From Gnetum montanum (lineage: Eukaryota; Streptophyta; Gnetopsida; Gnetales; Gnetaceae), in NCBI GenBank assembly GCA_015680685.1, contig MNCI01003064.1, positions 1 to 64,000 on the forward strand: a stretch of DNA of 64,000 bases. The letters run 5' to 3'. Under the pieces are notes generated by a model. That model was given only the letters and a program-made list of their open reading frames with translations. It had not been told where the DNA came from and searched no databases. Every line of letters starts with the position of its first letter. The first letter of the stretch is position 1. Positions 33,199-44,135 of the stretch are shown piece after piece. A program made the position numbers and the translations under genes.

Positions 33199-34016
33199 AC
33201 GTGTGAATACGAACATTTACATGTGATGTAGTTGAACTCCAAGGATTAAGTTCTTATGCGCTTACATAAGAAAAGGATGGGTTATGCGATCGTTGTCTTC
33301 CCAAACTTACTTGTAAGGCACAATTGTATGGTTAAGTAATCTTGAGGTATATGATTTTTATGCTTTTTAGGTTTTATGTTCTTAGTTGTTAAAATGGAGA
33401 AATGAAAAACTTTAATAACTAATTTGATTTAACTAGTTAACTATTCTCTAACTAGTCCTAACACTAGCATCTATTCCCACTCTCTGGACACATCCTGAAC
33501 TAGTGTAACACTATTGGGATTACCAAATGGTAGTCATTACTGGGTTACCAAGTGTTCCATGTATGCTTGAAGTGGTCATGCTAAGTGTGCTAATTCATTG
33601 ATAATTAATAATTCAATAGAAATAACAACAATTAACTATTGAAAGCATCAAATAAAAGTAAATAACATGAAATGAAATAATTAAGCTATTCTAAATGTTG
33701 CAAGGTTTATCATAAGGTTTGTCTTTATTTCTGGTCACAAGGTGTGCTCAGGTACACAATGCTTGAATAAAGATCTGTTCACTCTATGACTCTTACTGTG
33801 GACACTTAGAAATAATTCTAACTCTAGCAAGGAAAAAATGCAAGAGTTCAGCAAAGGGACTAAAAAACTAACTGCAAAATCAAGTTCCCTTGTCTTTTAT
33901 TTATAGTCAACGAGACAATTTTTAACATTGCATACTTGATATCACTTTGGCTACTCCAATATCACGTATCCAATATCGAGGGCCTGATATCGTGCATTCG
34001 ATATCAGGACTCATCA
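33199..34016 (-). repeat. 3' LTR of element B (main part), inner end truncated
   Basis: Minus-oriented LTR matching 42257-43118. It ends at GGACTCATCA (34007-34016), followed by the polypurine tract. At the left it lacks about the first 35 bp (TGATGAG onward), where it meets the truncated A LTR. GATATC palindromes lie at 33930-34008 and the TATA region (TTTATTTATAG) at about 33895-33905. About 77 bp of its left part (equivalent to 26047-26123) is present on both sides of element A. Confidence 0.85.
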
Positions 34017-34032
34017 TACCCCCACGACTAAA
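34017..34032 (-). other. 3' polypurine tract of element B
   Basis: Minus sense TAGTCGTGGGGGTA, immediately followed by the LTR start TGATGAG. Confidence 0.8.
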
Positions 34033-35925
34033 TGAAAATTCATCCTTGAGTTCCTTACAAAATATTGGGAAGGTATGATATTATTAACTGAATGACAACT
34101 GACGGTGACATGGAATGATAGACTCAAAGTGCCCAGTGAATGGATCAACAAACATATTATAGCATTGGAATTCATAACCATTGTGGTGAACACTATACAT
34201 AGATGACATCTAGACCCTTATTTGATAGCTTGAAGAGAGAGAGAGAAAAGAAAATGAGGCACATTGTTGCTGATGTCAAAAATGTGCACACCATTATAAA
34301 TCCATGGCCACATGATCAAGCTTGTTCCTTGCATAAGTTCTTTTTGCTCCAGTCCATCCCGAGTGCTCCCTTCTATCCTAGTCTATTGTTCCTGTGATCG
34401 CCATCTACACATACAACATGATCACAAATTAGCGGGGTTAGATAAGATATAATGTAATTGATACCTTGCCTCGATATGAAGCACATTGGCTAGGATGTGG
34501 GTATGATAGATACTAGGTTAGAGGTTTGCAACTGATAACTACCGAAGGTGTAGGGGTGAGATAAGTAATGAAATGCAAAAATTTGCAATAGGCCTCCATG
34601 ACAAAGAGCGAACCTCTGGTACCAATAGGATGGAAAAAAAAGAACAAGAAAGATGAGAGAAATAATCAACGGTGAAGGAAATAAAATGAAAAAAAAAAGA
34701 TAGATGTCATGGATGGGGTGAAATAAGAAATAGTTGATTGCAAGAAATGTTTGAGGGAAACAACTTAACAAGTGCATCAAAAAGGAATGTTAGTGGGTCC
34801 TTCCCAAAGCAGGCTCATGCCCTTTATGCCATAACAAACACACAAACAAAAGAGTCTGTAAGCTCTAGGAATGACATATGGAAACAATGGTTAAAAACTT
34901 ACCCACAAAAATTTACCAAAGAATAACAATGCATCAACCAAGATATAGACTAATAATAAAATTGACAATGAGGTGGAATATGGAAAGCAATACGAAAAGA
35001 GAGAATGGAAAGGAATGGAATCTCAAAATCAATGTTGTGTAAAGTCCCTTGTGTAGTATGTGATTAAGGTGAGTTAATAAAATTTGGCCCAAATCCATAT
35101 TAAAACTAACCACATCTAGTGACCTCACATCAACACACTTGATGAGCCCATCCACCTGAAGCAACAACAATGCTTCCAAAAAGCAACCACCATTCTAAAA
35201 GGAGAAGAATAGGGAAATAGGAAGGGCCATAGTTTGAGAGAATCTTTAGGAATGGGTAACATGTCTTTCTAGTTCCATAACCAATGCTTGTAGCCCATGT
35301 TTCTTTATTATGTCTAAGGTGTGTGCTTTGAATTTCCACTAGTTTTTTTTTGTAAGAAGCACACCATGCAAAGCCTTATTTGATGCATTTAACTTCTTGA
35401 TATTAGTTAATAGTAGAATGGTAGAAAACCTATGAAAAACATCCAAGTACCCCAAGAGAATAGCTAGCACAAATGCATTGAATCCCCTTGAAGTCACACC
35501 CTTTGCAATCCATTTGAATCTTTCCTTGGTTTGAAGAATACTAAGCCAAAAATTCATTAAGAGGTTTACTTAGAGAATGGGACAACACATTTCCAAAACA
35601 AAGGGGGACCACAGAGTTGAATGGATGAATGGATGACGTAGACTCATTGCTTGTTTTATTAAAAGAAACCATATCTTAGCATCAACATTGAAAGTCAAAG
35701 GTAGAAACCAAACATTAGCAATTGACACCATTATAGTCCAACCAACCATCATGAACACTTATTATGTGATGAGTGGAAGTAAATAAAAAAAAGGTAACAA
35801 ATAAAGAAATAGTAAAAATGTTGGTGTAAAACAAAAACAAGTAAACATGAAAAATGCATAAAATGAAAATGTGTAAAACAAAAATGACCAAAGAAACTAA
35901 GGACTTCAAATAGTTAACATTGGTG
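34033..35925 (-). other. Post-pol (env-position) region of element B
   Basis: Non-pol sequence between integrase and the 3' polypurine tract, homologous to 30500-32404 of element A. Minus-strand segments remain open for 60-96 codons: 35339-35557 with AKGVTSRGFNAFVLAILLGY, 34934-35179 with ALLLLQVDGLIKCVDVRSLDVV, and 34490-34780, hydrophobic. GHEPALGRTH follows at about 34800-34830. The shared frame segments suggest a decayed third ORF. Its right end is the internal purine tract TCATGGGGGAGATGA (about 35926-35942). Confidence 0.55.
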
Positions 35926-37310
35926 GTCATCTCCCCCATGACTAATTTGGAAAGAGAAGTTCCAAAATAATGAGCAAGGTTGTCCATTAAAAAAGGTAGT
36001 GTTAGTACTAGTCATTTTAGGCTTATGGAAAGGTTTCGTTTGTTGGATGTTGACTAATAATTTCCTATTCAGGATTTTAGGTTTATAGATCATCATGGCC
36101 CTTGAAGAAAAAGATTCATGAATGATATAAGGTCCTTCCCATAGTGTTTGAAATTTAGTTCGTTGTGGCATATGTGTTGGATTCGAATAAAGAACCTTAT
36201 CTCCTGGTTGGTATGTAACTTTTCTAATTCCTAGGTCATGATGTTGCTTGTTGAAGTCCTTACGCAATTCGTTGGATGATAGGGTAGCTAATCAATTTTC
36301 ATCTAGTAGGTTAAGGTTCATTAAGCATTCTTTCTATGTTGGATTGAGGTCAAGGTTGAGGTCACATGTTGTAGATAGTGTACAGAGCTTAGCTTGAATA
36401 GGAAGTGTTGGAAGTTTACTGTACACTAACTCATAGGGAGAATAGCCTATAGGGAGTTTCCATGTGGAGCGGTATGCCCAAAGAGCATCATTTAGTTTGG
36501 TGCTATAGTCTCACCTATATTTGCTAATGGGTCATGTCGATATTTTTGTGATCTCCCTATTGGTGACCTTAGCTTGACCATTTTCTTGAGGATGATATGG
36601 TGTAGTTAGCTTATGCTCAACTCCTACGCATTGCATTAATTTTCGAAAGGTTGATCCTATAAAATGTGTACCATTATCAGAAATAAAATTGCACAAGGCA
36701 CACCAAACCTATTTATGATTTATTGTTGAACAAATTATGTAGTGATAGATGATGTACAGTCAGTAATAGTGGATACAATTTCCCACTTGGTAAAATAGTC
36801 AACAACAAAAACAATGTAGGTTTTTCCATTGTACATTTGTGTGATAGGCCCCATAAAATCGATACCCCATATATTGAAGGGCCCTAAATGTTGAATCTAT
36901 TATTGTGGACCATCCATTCTAGTAGTCATTCCCCCATCTTGTTGGCAGTGCTCACAACATTGGAAGAAATGATGAGCATCCCAGAATAATGTAGGCTAAT
37001 AATATCTTGCAAGAAAGATTTTAATGGCTATTCATATCCTAGTGTAATGACCCCCACAAGGGCCTTCATGAGTGTCTTGGAGAACTTGCAATTAATCTAC
37101 ATCGAGAACACACTATTAGACCAAGCCATTGGAACATACCTTATAAAGGTGTCTGTTGATTTTCATGAAATATTTGGCTCGATGAAGAAACTGTTGTTTC
37201 TTTTTAACATCTAGCCCTTGTGGTGTTTCTTGTGTAAGAAGATAGGTAAGAATGCTACTATACCAATTTTTATCTATGGTTAATTGATTATTTATTACAC
37301 CTGCAAAGAG
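35926..37310 (-). pseudogene. Athila-like integrase of element B
   Basis: Minus-strand integrase with its domains in order. The zinc-binding region is HEGPCGGHYTR (about 37050-37085) and CEHCQQDGG (about 36930-36957). The core begins at GIDFMGPITQMYNGKTY (about 36830-36880) with the first catalytic Asp. The second Asp region (about 36670) is frameshifted. The C-terminal open part 35914-36267 reads KVTYQPGDKVLYSNPT, TLWEGPYIIHE, then KLLVNIQQTKPFHKPK. Several stops interrupt the core, so the enzyme is inactive. Confidence 0.85.
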
Positions 37311-37370
37311 GATTTCATCAGGGAAGTGGTCAGAAATTGGATATTCATCGTCTTTGTTGTCCCATCGTAA

Positions 37371-37720
37371 TCAAGATAAATAATCAGTAACAACATTCTC
37401 GGTGCCTTTATGATCAATCATCGTAAGATCAAGCTCTTGCAAGATCATGAGCCATTGTATGATGTGAGGGCTCACCATTGGTTTATCCATTATGAACCAT
37501 ATTGCACTATGATATGTATGTACAAATATATTATAGCCCAATACATAGTGCCTAAATTTTTCTAGTGCAAACACCACAACCATTAACTCTTATTCTATTT
37601 TGGTGTAGTTGAGTTGTGCACTAGCAATACTTTGACTTGCACAATGAATATAATAGGAACATTTTTGGTCATCTAACTATGTAAGTACGGCTCCTAAAGA
37701 AAAATTGGATGTGTTAGTCA
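37371..37720 (-). pseudogene. Athila-like RNase H of element B
   Basis: Minus-strand frame with SIASAQLNYTKIE-stop-EL and VVVFALEKFRHYVLGY, then HSAIWFI, VSPHIIQWLMILQELDL and GTENVVTDYLS. This is the gypsy RNase H second half; the ENVV(A)DxLS motif carries the last catalytic Asp. One stop lies near 37585. Confidence 0.85.
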
Positions 37721-38880
37721 TTATATGGAATGGTTTGGACCAGTCAGGAGCTTGTAGAATGGGTGTTTCTATGAGCTTCTATTTCAAGGTTTGGAATGCT
37801 ACCTCACACTCCCTGGTCCATTCAAAGGGTATGCCCTTCTTCATTAATTCTACCAATAGTTTTACAATCTTTGAAAAGTTCTTGATGAAGTGTCTATAAT
37901 AGCTAGTATGTCCAAGGAATGATCAGATGACTTTTATAGTTTTAGGTTGATGAGTGATTCCTTGGATGACTTTAATTTTGTTAGGATCTACCTCCATCAT
38001 TGTTTGTAAAATTTTATGTCCTAATACAATGCCCTCTTAGACCATTAAGTGTATTTTCTGCCAATTGAGCCTTTGGTTAGTTTCTACACATCATTTTAGT
38101 ACTTGTTCTAATCGGTCCAATGCTTGTTTGAAGTCCACTTCATAGGTGGGGAAATCATCCATAAATACCTCCACACTATTCCCTATTTGCTACTAAAATA
38201 TACTTAGAACCAGATGTTGAAATGTTGCTGGGGCACTTCACAAGCCAAACAACATCTGCCTATATGCAAATGTTCCCCAAGGACTTGTGAATGTAGTCTT
38301 GTCTTGGTCTTCTAGTGCTATTTGAATTTCATTGTATCCACTGTAACCATCGAAAAAACTATAATAGTAATGCCCTGCAATGATATTTGAGACTTGTTCA
38401 ATGAATGACAATGAAAAATGGTCTTTAAATGTTGCCATGTTTAATAGCCTAAAGTCTATACACACCCTCCATTTACCTTCCTTTTTAGGCATAACGACTA
38501 ATGCACTAACCCATTCACTATCAGCAATGGGGTAGATGAACCCAGCTTTTAGAAGTTATTCAATTTCTTCTTTAACTAATTGCTTAAGCTTTGAGTTTAG
38601 TCATCTTTGCAGTCATCATCGAGGCTTCATAGAGGGGTCAATGTAAATTCTATGTTGGCATATCTTAGGATTTATTCCAATTAATTCAGGATATGACCAA
38701 GAAAAGGATTTCGACCATTTTTTAACCATCTTTAGCAGTCTTTCATTTTGTTGAGGAGCAAGCTTAGCATTAATGATTACTGATTTTCAATTCTTGAGAA
38801 ATGTGTACTCTATATCGGTGGGCAAGGATTTTAACTCAAGGGGCTCTTGATTAAACTCGTAAGGGATTTTCAACTTCCCC
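37721..38880 (-). pseudogene. Athila-like reverse transcriptase of element B
   Basis: Reverse transcriptase with all core blocks visible on the minus strand. LLKAGFIYPIADSEWVSALV is followed by KKEGKWRVCIDFRLLN (about 38440-38490). FFDGYSGYNEIQIALEDQ carries the first catalytic Asp. KTTFTSPWGTFAYRQMLFGL ends the open stretch 38238-38492. The catalytic box is FMDDF at about 38152-38168 and the connection is SFLGHTSYYRHFIKNFSK (about 37865-37920). The sequence style GYSGYNxI / EDQxKTTFT / GTFAYRxMxFGL is what I know from the Athila branch. Stops interrupt it at several points. Confidence 0.88.
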
Positions 38881-39035
38881 TAGTTGATATTTTTGATGTT
38901 AAGACTTGGATGTTTGCAATGGACTTGCTCTAATGTATTTATGTCATCGATATAGGTGCAAGTCAAGCTCTTAGTTGGTTCCATGCATAGAGTTGAATTT
39001 CTTTCTCAGTTAGCTATCAGCCATTGGGTGCCTTC

Positions 39036-39640
39036 CTATGTTGTGGCTGCTACATACAAACATCTTTGTATGTCAGTTATTTGTGCACACAAGTTGCATG
39101 AAGGCAATGTTAAACATTGTACAAACCAGGACTTCTGCACACAGTTACACCCTGTGTCATTGTATGCGATGCATGGAACTTTCTTCTTCTCAATCTTTCC
39201 AAACATATTTTCTTTTGATATTTCTAGAGAAAGATCACATATTCCTAGGTGCACATCAATCGTGCTTAGCCATGTTCTTCCCATTATGATTGGGAAGTCC
39301 CCCTTACAATTATTGACTTGGTGATAATGTCCTAAACTAGTCCTAATGGGATAGTGATGGAATGGTTTACCAACTCTAGATGGATGTTACTCTTTTTTAG
39401 TGGAGGAAAGTTTCAATATTTATACATTTCTTGAGAGATTAAGTTAATACCAGAACCTGAATCCAAAAAAGCTTTGTAAGGTTCATTCCTAGTGATTTGC
39501 AAATATATAAGAGGACTTCCAGGATCAGTGAATTTCTTAGAAAGATGGCTAGCTTTAATCCAATCAGTAATGGTATGAGTTAACATGACAATGTGCGTGA
39601 AGTGTGATTTTTGGTTTGAAGGCATCTTTGAAGATGTGAA
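39036..39640 (-). pseudogene. Athila-like protease of element B
   Basis: Minus-strand protease retaining the active-site triplet as D-S-G (AFLDSGSGINLISQEMYKY, about 39413-39470). After a frameshifted middle, MGRTWLSTIDVHLGICDLSL and KKKVPCIAYND are open (39036-39284), parallel to element A. Of the A, B and C proteases only this one keeps D-S-G, but the frame is broken. Confidence 0.8.
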
Positions 39641-39699
39641 TGATGGTGAGGAATTTGGAGAATTAGCTGCTTGTGGTTGTATGGACTTGGTTCGACTAT

Positions 39700-42150
39700 T
39701 GGTTCTAAAGAAAGATTATTTCTTTGATCAGTTGTCTGAACCCATAGTAGGTTGAGGATTGACAAGCCTTGTAGTGTTATGTTGCTATGGCTATAGAGGA
39801 AGCTCACCTTGCATAGTTGGAGCAGGTGGTAATGGAGCTATGGTTGGAAGAGGTGCAGTTGGATGAGAAGGATAGTATGTTTGTGGAATGTCACTCCTAG
39901 GATAAGGAGTTCTATACTATTCATGGGTCTGGTAGTGAGGCTAACGAGTGACATTACTAGTGGAGTCACGTGGAGAGATTGGCTATTGAACATAGTACCA
40001 ATATGGATCAGGTTGACGGTAAGGATATTGTTAATGTGGTAATGGTATTCCTCATGATTGTGGGTGTTTCCATTATTGATACTATTCATTTGATTGTGGG
40101 GGATCTCCACTCAGATAATATGTCAAGGGTTGGTGGAACTACCTTGGGTTACCTTGAGGATAAGATAACCTTTGGGGTGTTCATCATTTGTTTAATCATG
40201 GGTTTAGTGCATACACCCTAGACTCTTGTAGATGTGACACTACTAGGAAACATCCTTTAGGATGGTCATATTTCATATCTCACATCCACCATCATTGTCT
40301 ATGTTCAAATCCACAACCTCTTCAATTATGACAACTTTTCCCTTACCCTTGTTACGTGCATACTCAACTTATTTCTTTTTCCTTCTCTCCTGGTCACTAC
40401 TTTTCTTTCTAGACTCCTCTACTATTTTTAGAATAGTTTGAAATTTATCATCTACGGAGTTCCACATTTGATCTACCTTTGCTGATACTTTTGATGCAAA
40501 TTTTTAAATGGGCAAGATCTTTCTATTCACCATATCATCAAGTGATGACTCTTTTTCATCTTCGCAAAATCTAATTTTCTTCTTTTAAAGGGAAGGATCT
40601 CTATTATAATTCTCTATACTTTCTCTTTTCCTTAACTCACCTTCCTCCTTAGCAACTTTCTTTAACAATCTTTGTATTTGATGGGCTCTAAGCTCAAATA
40701 GCCTTCCTTGGGTGTAAGTCTCAAGGGTTCTTCACATTTTGTACTTGAGCCCATCTACAAGATGGTGTAGTTATTCCTTTTGTGAGTAACCATGGCTAGC
40801 GCAATGATATAATAAGGTATAATATTGTTCCATGGCAGCATCCAAGGGTTTGTGTCCTCCTTGTTTCCATCCTTGGATTTGCTTATGTAGGTTAGACAAT
40901 TGGGAGTACGTTTGATACTTATTGTTGAATAGCTCTAACATGGTACTCTGTCGATGGATGGATTCCAGTTCTAAGGACCGGTACTAGCTTTCCGCTTCCT
41001 TGATCAGTGTCTATGAAAAAAACTTTAGTTTTTTCTACTCATTTTCTATGTTTTGCAAGGTACATGCATCATGGAATTTTTGTAAATGGTTTTAAAGATC
41101 AACATTGTATCCCCCTTAAAATTGTGGGATGCTATTCATGTCTAGTCTTTTGATCCTACTATCTTTTCTGTACCTTGTTATAATTATAAAGGCATATGAT
41201 ATATCTAACATACTTCAAGTGGGGAGTCGAGGTTCATCGTGATCATGTTATCTATGGCGTCTATGATGCCAATGTTGTTTCCTACTCTCCCTTCTTTCAT
41301 GATGTGTCTCTCTGGACTACCCTCATCCCCTTTCTTGACTATTTTGTCTATGATCTCTATTTTGCTTACACTTATCCTGATGGTCTTTCCATTTGCAACT
41401 ATGTTCAGATCCTAAAGGAGAGGGGGAAGGAGATGATGAAGGTAAAGAGGAAGAAGGACTAGCACCATAACAGTGCCTACTATCTTCTCTTCAGTGGTCG
41501 CGACCTCAATCATGGTTATGATCAGAATGTCTATCATTATCACATGTTTGTGCTCCTCTTTTGAACCCTTTATGTCCATTGGTATTAGAACCTAGGTTAT
41601 GAATAGTTGAGTGAAGATTCTAATACACAACTTCTTGACCGAAGTCAATGAGAGGAACATCGTTTTGTAGAAAACCTCTTGAGGTAGGTTCACCATCCTC
41701 ATTATCACTTAGGACATACAAGACATCCTGAGATCATTTTTCCTTCATAGATTTGTAATGTCTCTCCTATTGTAGGTCCCTTTAGCATTGTGCCTCCATG
41801 GGTTGATAATTCCTCAAATCTTGTTCATGCACAATGTACTCCGATTCTAAGTGATGCATACCAATTTGGGTGAGAGCATGAAGAAGAATGCTTGAGATTG
41901 AGAGATCAGTAGGTAATACTATGTTAACTTCTAAATCACACTAGTGTAGTTGTTCATCCTAGTGAAGGATAAAGTTAAATTCTAGTACATACTCATCAGG
42001 ATGAGAGTATACCAAGAAAAACTGTTAGGGTACTAGTGGATTATCCTATGCACTCCACCTTCGATTATTCATGGTGTACGACTTAGGTGGTGAAGTGCTC
42101 TCATATGAAGAAGGAGACATGATTGATTATTTAGTGTGCAATACTCTTTT
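39700..42150 (-). pseudogene. Athila-like gag of element B
   Basis: Minus-strand Gag region between protease and primer site. A Tyr/Pro/Gln/His-rich C-terminal part spans about 39650-40110 and a charged coil-like part about 40330-40560. The capsid core is at about 40700-41150, where phrases such as QWxLHHL and ALAxHGYSQK-like residues parallel the A copy. An acidic/charged N-terminal spacer follows. No frame longer than 90 codons remains. A partly open plus-strand frame at 41196-41462 is judged a shadow. Confidence 0.65.
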
Positions 42151-42238
42151 TTGATGATTGTAGGATAACTAACCCTAAGGGTTCGTTCCAACAATTGAAG
42201 GATTTCTTAAGTTCTAATTAGTGGACAAACAACAAAAT

Positions 42239-42255
42239 CCCTGGCAACGGTGCCA
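42239..42255 (-). other. Primer-binding site, tRNA-Asp type (element B)
   Basis: Minus sense TGGCACCGTTGCCAGGG, one base inside the 5' LTR end. It is the best preserved primer site of the family in this window. Confidence 0.88.
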
Positions 42256-42256
42256 A

Positions 42257-43118
42257 TGATGAGAAGCAAGGTAACCCTACACCCAACCATAGGAATATGA
42301 GAATTTACACATGATCCGGTGGAGCTCCAAGGATTAAGTGCCTATGCGCTTACACAGAACAAGGATGGGTTATTTGATTGTTGTCTTCCCAATCTTACTT
42401 ATAAGGAACAATTATATGGTTAAGTAATCTTGAGGTATATAATTTTTATGCTTTTTATGTTTTATGTTCCTGGTGCTTAAAATGGAGAAATGAAAAAATT
42501 TAATAACTAATTTGATTTAACTAGTTAACTATTCTCTAACTAGTCCTAACACGAACATCCATTCCCACTCTCCAGACACATCCTGAACCAATGTAACACT
42601 AATGGGATTACCAAATGCTAGTCATTACTGGGTTACCAAGTGTTCCACATATGCTCGATGTGGTTGTGCTGAGTGTGCTAATTCATTAATAATTAAAAAC
42701 TCAATAGAAATAACATCAATTAACTATTTAAAGCATTAAATAACAGTAAATAACATGAAATGCTATAATTAAGCTATTCTGGATGTTGTAAGGTTTATCA
42801 TAAAGTTCATCTTTATTTTCAATCACAAGGTGTGCTTAGGTACACAATGCTAGAATAAAGATCCATTCACTCTATGAATCCTACTGTTGACACACAAAAA
42901 TAATTCAAACTCTGGAAAGGGAAAACTTCAAGAGTTCGGCTAAGGGACTAAGAAACTAACTATGAAATCAACTACCCTTGTCTCTTATTTATAGGCAATG
43001 AGAGAAGTTCTGACATCACATGCCCAATATCACTTCGGCCATTCTGATATCACGTATTCGATATTGAGGGCCCGATATCGCCGATCCGATATTGAGGGTC
43101 CAATATCAAGACTCATCA
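42257..43118 (-). repeat. 5' LTR of element B
   Basis: About 862 bp; plus coordinates start TGATGAGAAGCAAGG and end AGACTCATCA. It matches the 3' LTR pieces at 26012-26123 and 33199-34016. It is followed by CTCTA, the near match of CTTTA at the left end of the insertion. Confidence 0.9.
42984..43110 (-). promoter_or_regulatory. LTR promoter of element B: GATATC-like array and TATA box
   Basis: Minus sense: seven GATATY/ATATCG-type palindromic hexamers within about 85 bp (43024-43108), spaced roughly 10-17 bp. TATAAATAAGAG follows at 42984-42995. The spacing and proximity to the TATA box suggest repeated binding sites for one transcription factor. The factor is unknown. Confidence 0.6.
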
Positions 43119-44135
43119 CTCTACTATCTATGACTAAGTACAATCTTAAGTTCTTGGAGTTGAGTATGTATGTGCCTAACATATATTTGGAAGAGATGAC
43201 TAGAGACAAATATTTTATTTATGATCTTTGTATGGCCATTAAGGATCATTTTCTTCTCTGCATCTTTAGATGTATAAGGATGCTTGAATTCATATGTTAG
43301 ATCTTGAGCATAGTGAGTTGGCTAAAGCGGCATTGTTTGATCCATCTTAGAAGAGGGACTAGCCCTCTTCTAAACAATCTAGTGGATCTAAGTAGATCCA
43401 AAGATTTGATTTAACTAATAACAAAAACAAGAGATAGCAACTAGTGGGACCAATCATGGACCCATTACTTACTTTACTTTTAGGAAAGTTGGGCATGTTT
43501 GTAACGACTGTCCCAACTACCATCACTATGGTTAGCCATGTCACAATAGCTTCAATTATCTAAAGAGTTCAAGAGTTGAATGTCATTAGTAGGATGACAA
43601 ACCTACTAATAACTATGGTGGTGCTAGGACAAGTGCATGTCTTGATCAATCAACCAATCAATGCTCAACCTAACACGATGACAGAGGCTAGAGGTACAAT
43701 TTCTGATTTAGTAGTTTTGATTCTTATTTATCATGATGTAATCCTTTGTTTCATTATTCCATGTGTAGTTGGATGTTATTACCAGAAGGCCACTTGGTTT
43801 ACTAATCTTCGCACCATGAAACTAGGGGATTATAATGTTATCTTGGACATGGATTAATTATCTTGCTTTCCATCTTAGATTATTGTCATAAGGCACTTTT
43901 CTTGGAAACAAATGATGGTGTTTAGATGATGATGCGTACTTGACCATGCAAGGTTAAGTTGGATCTTACATCTTTAAGATATTTTTATCTTATGTTGTGG
44001 GAAGGATCATTCTTATTGTGCTATTTTCTTTAGAGATATTTTTGTCTTTAGATATTAATCAAATCTCTATTACTCATGAGTTTCCAAATTTTTTTCATTC
44101 TAAGTTACATGGTTTACGTCCAACACATGGCAAAA
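43119..44135 (+). pseudogene. Ty3/gypsy gag-protease, 3' half (element E)
   Basis: Continuation of the gag broken at 26011. YNLKFLELSMYVPNIYLEEM and TRDKYF lie at about 43137-43215. A degraded CCHC knuckle reads FTFRKVGHVCNDCP at about 43483-43525. An open segment 43576-43857 ends in MKLGDYNVILDMD, the protease signature (YDVILGMDWL) with its Trp codon turned into a stop. At about 44060-44130 ISITHEFPNFFHSKLHGL matches the protease-RT linker (EFPDVFPxELPGLPP). The element then fades out before the RT palm. Confidence 0.8.

Noticed and set aside
41196-41462. 88-codon plus-strand frame inside element B gag
   Set aside because: It overlaps the minus-strand Gag core, has no familiar motif and no homologue in element A. 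It is treated as a shadow.
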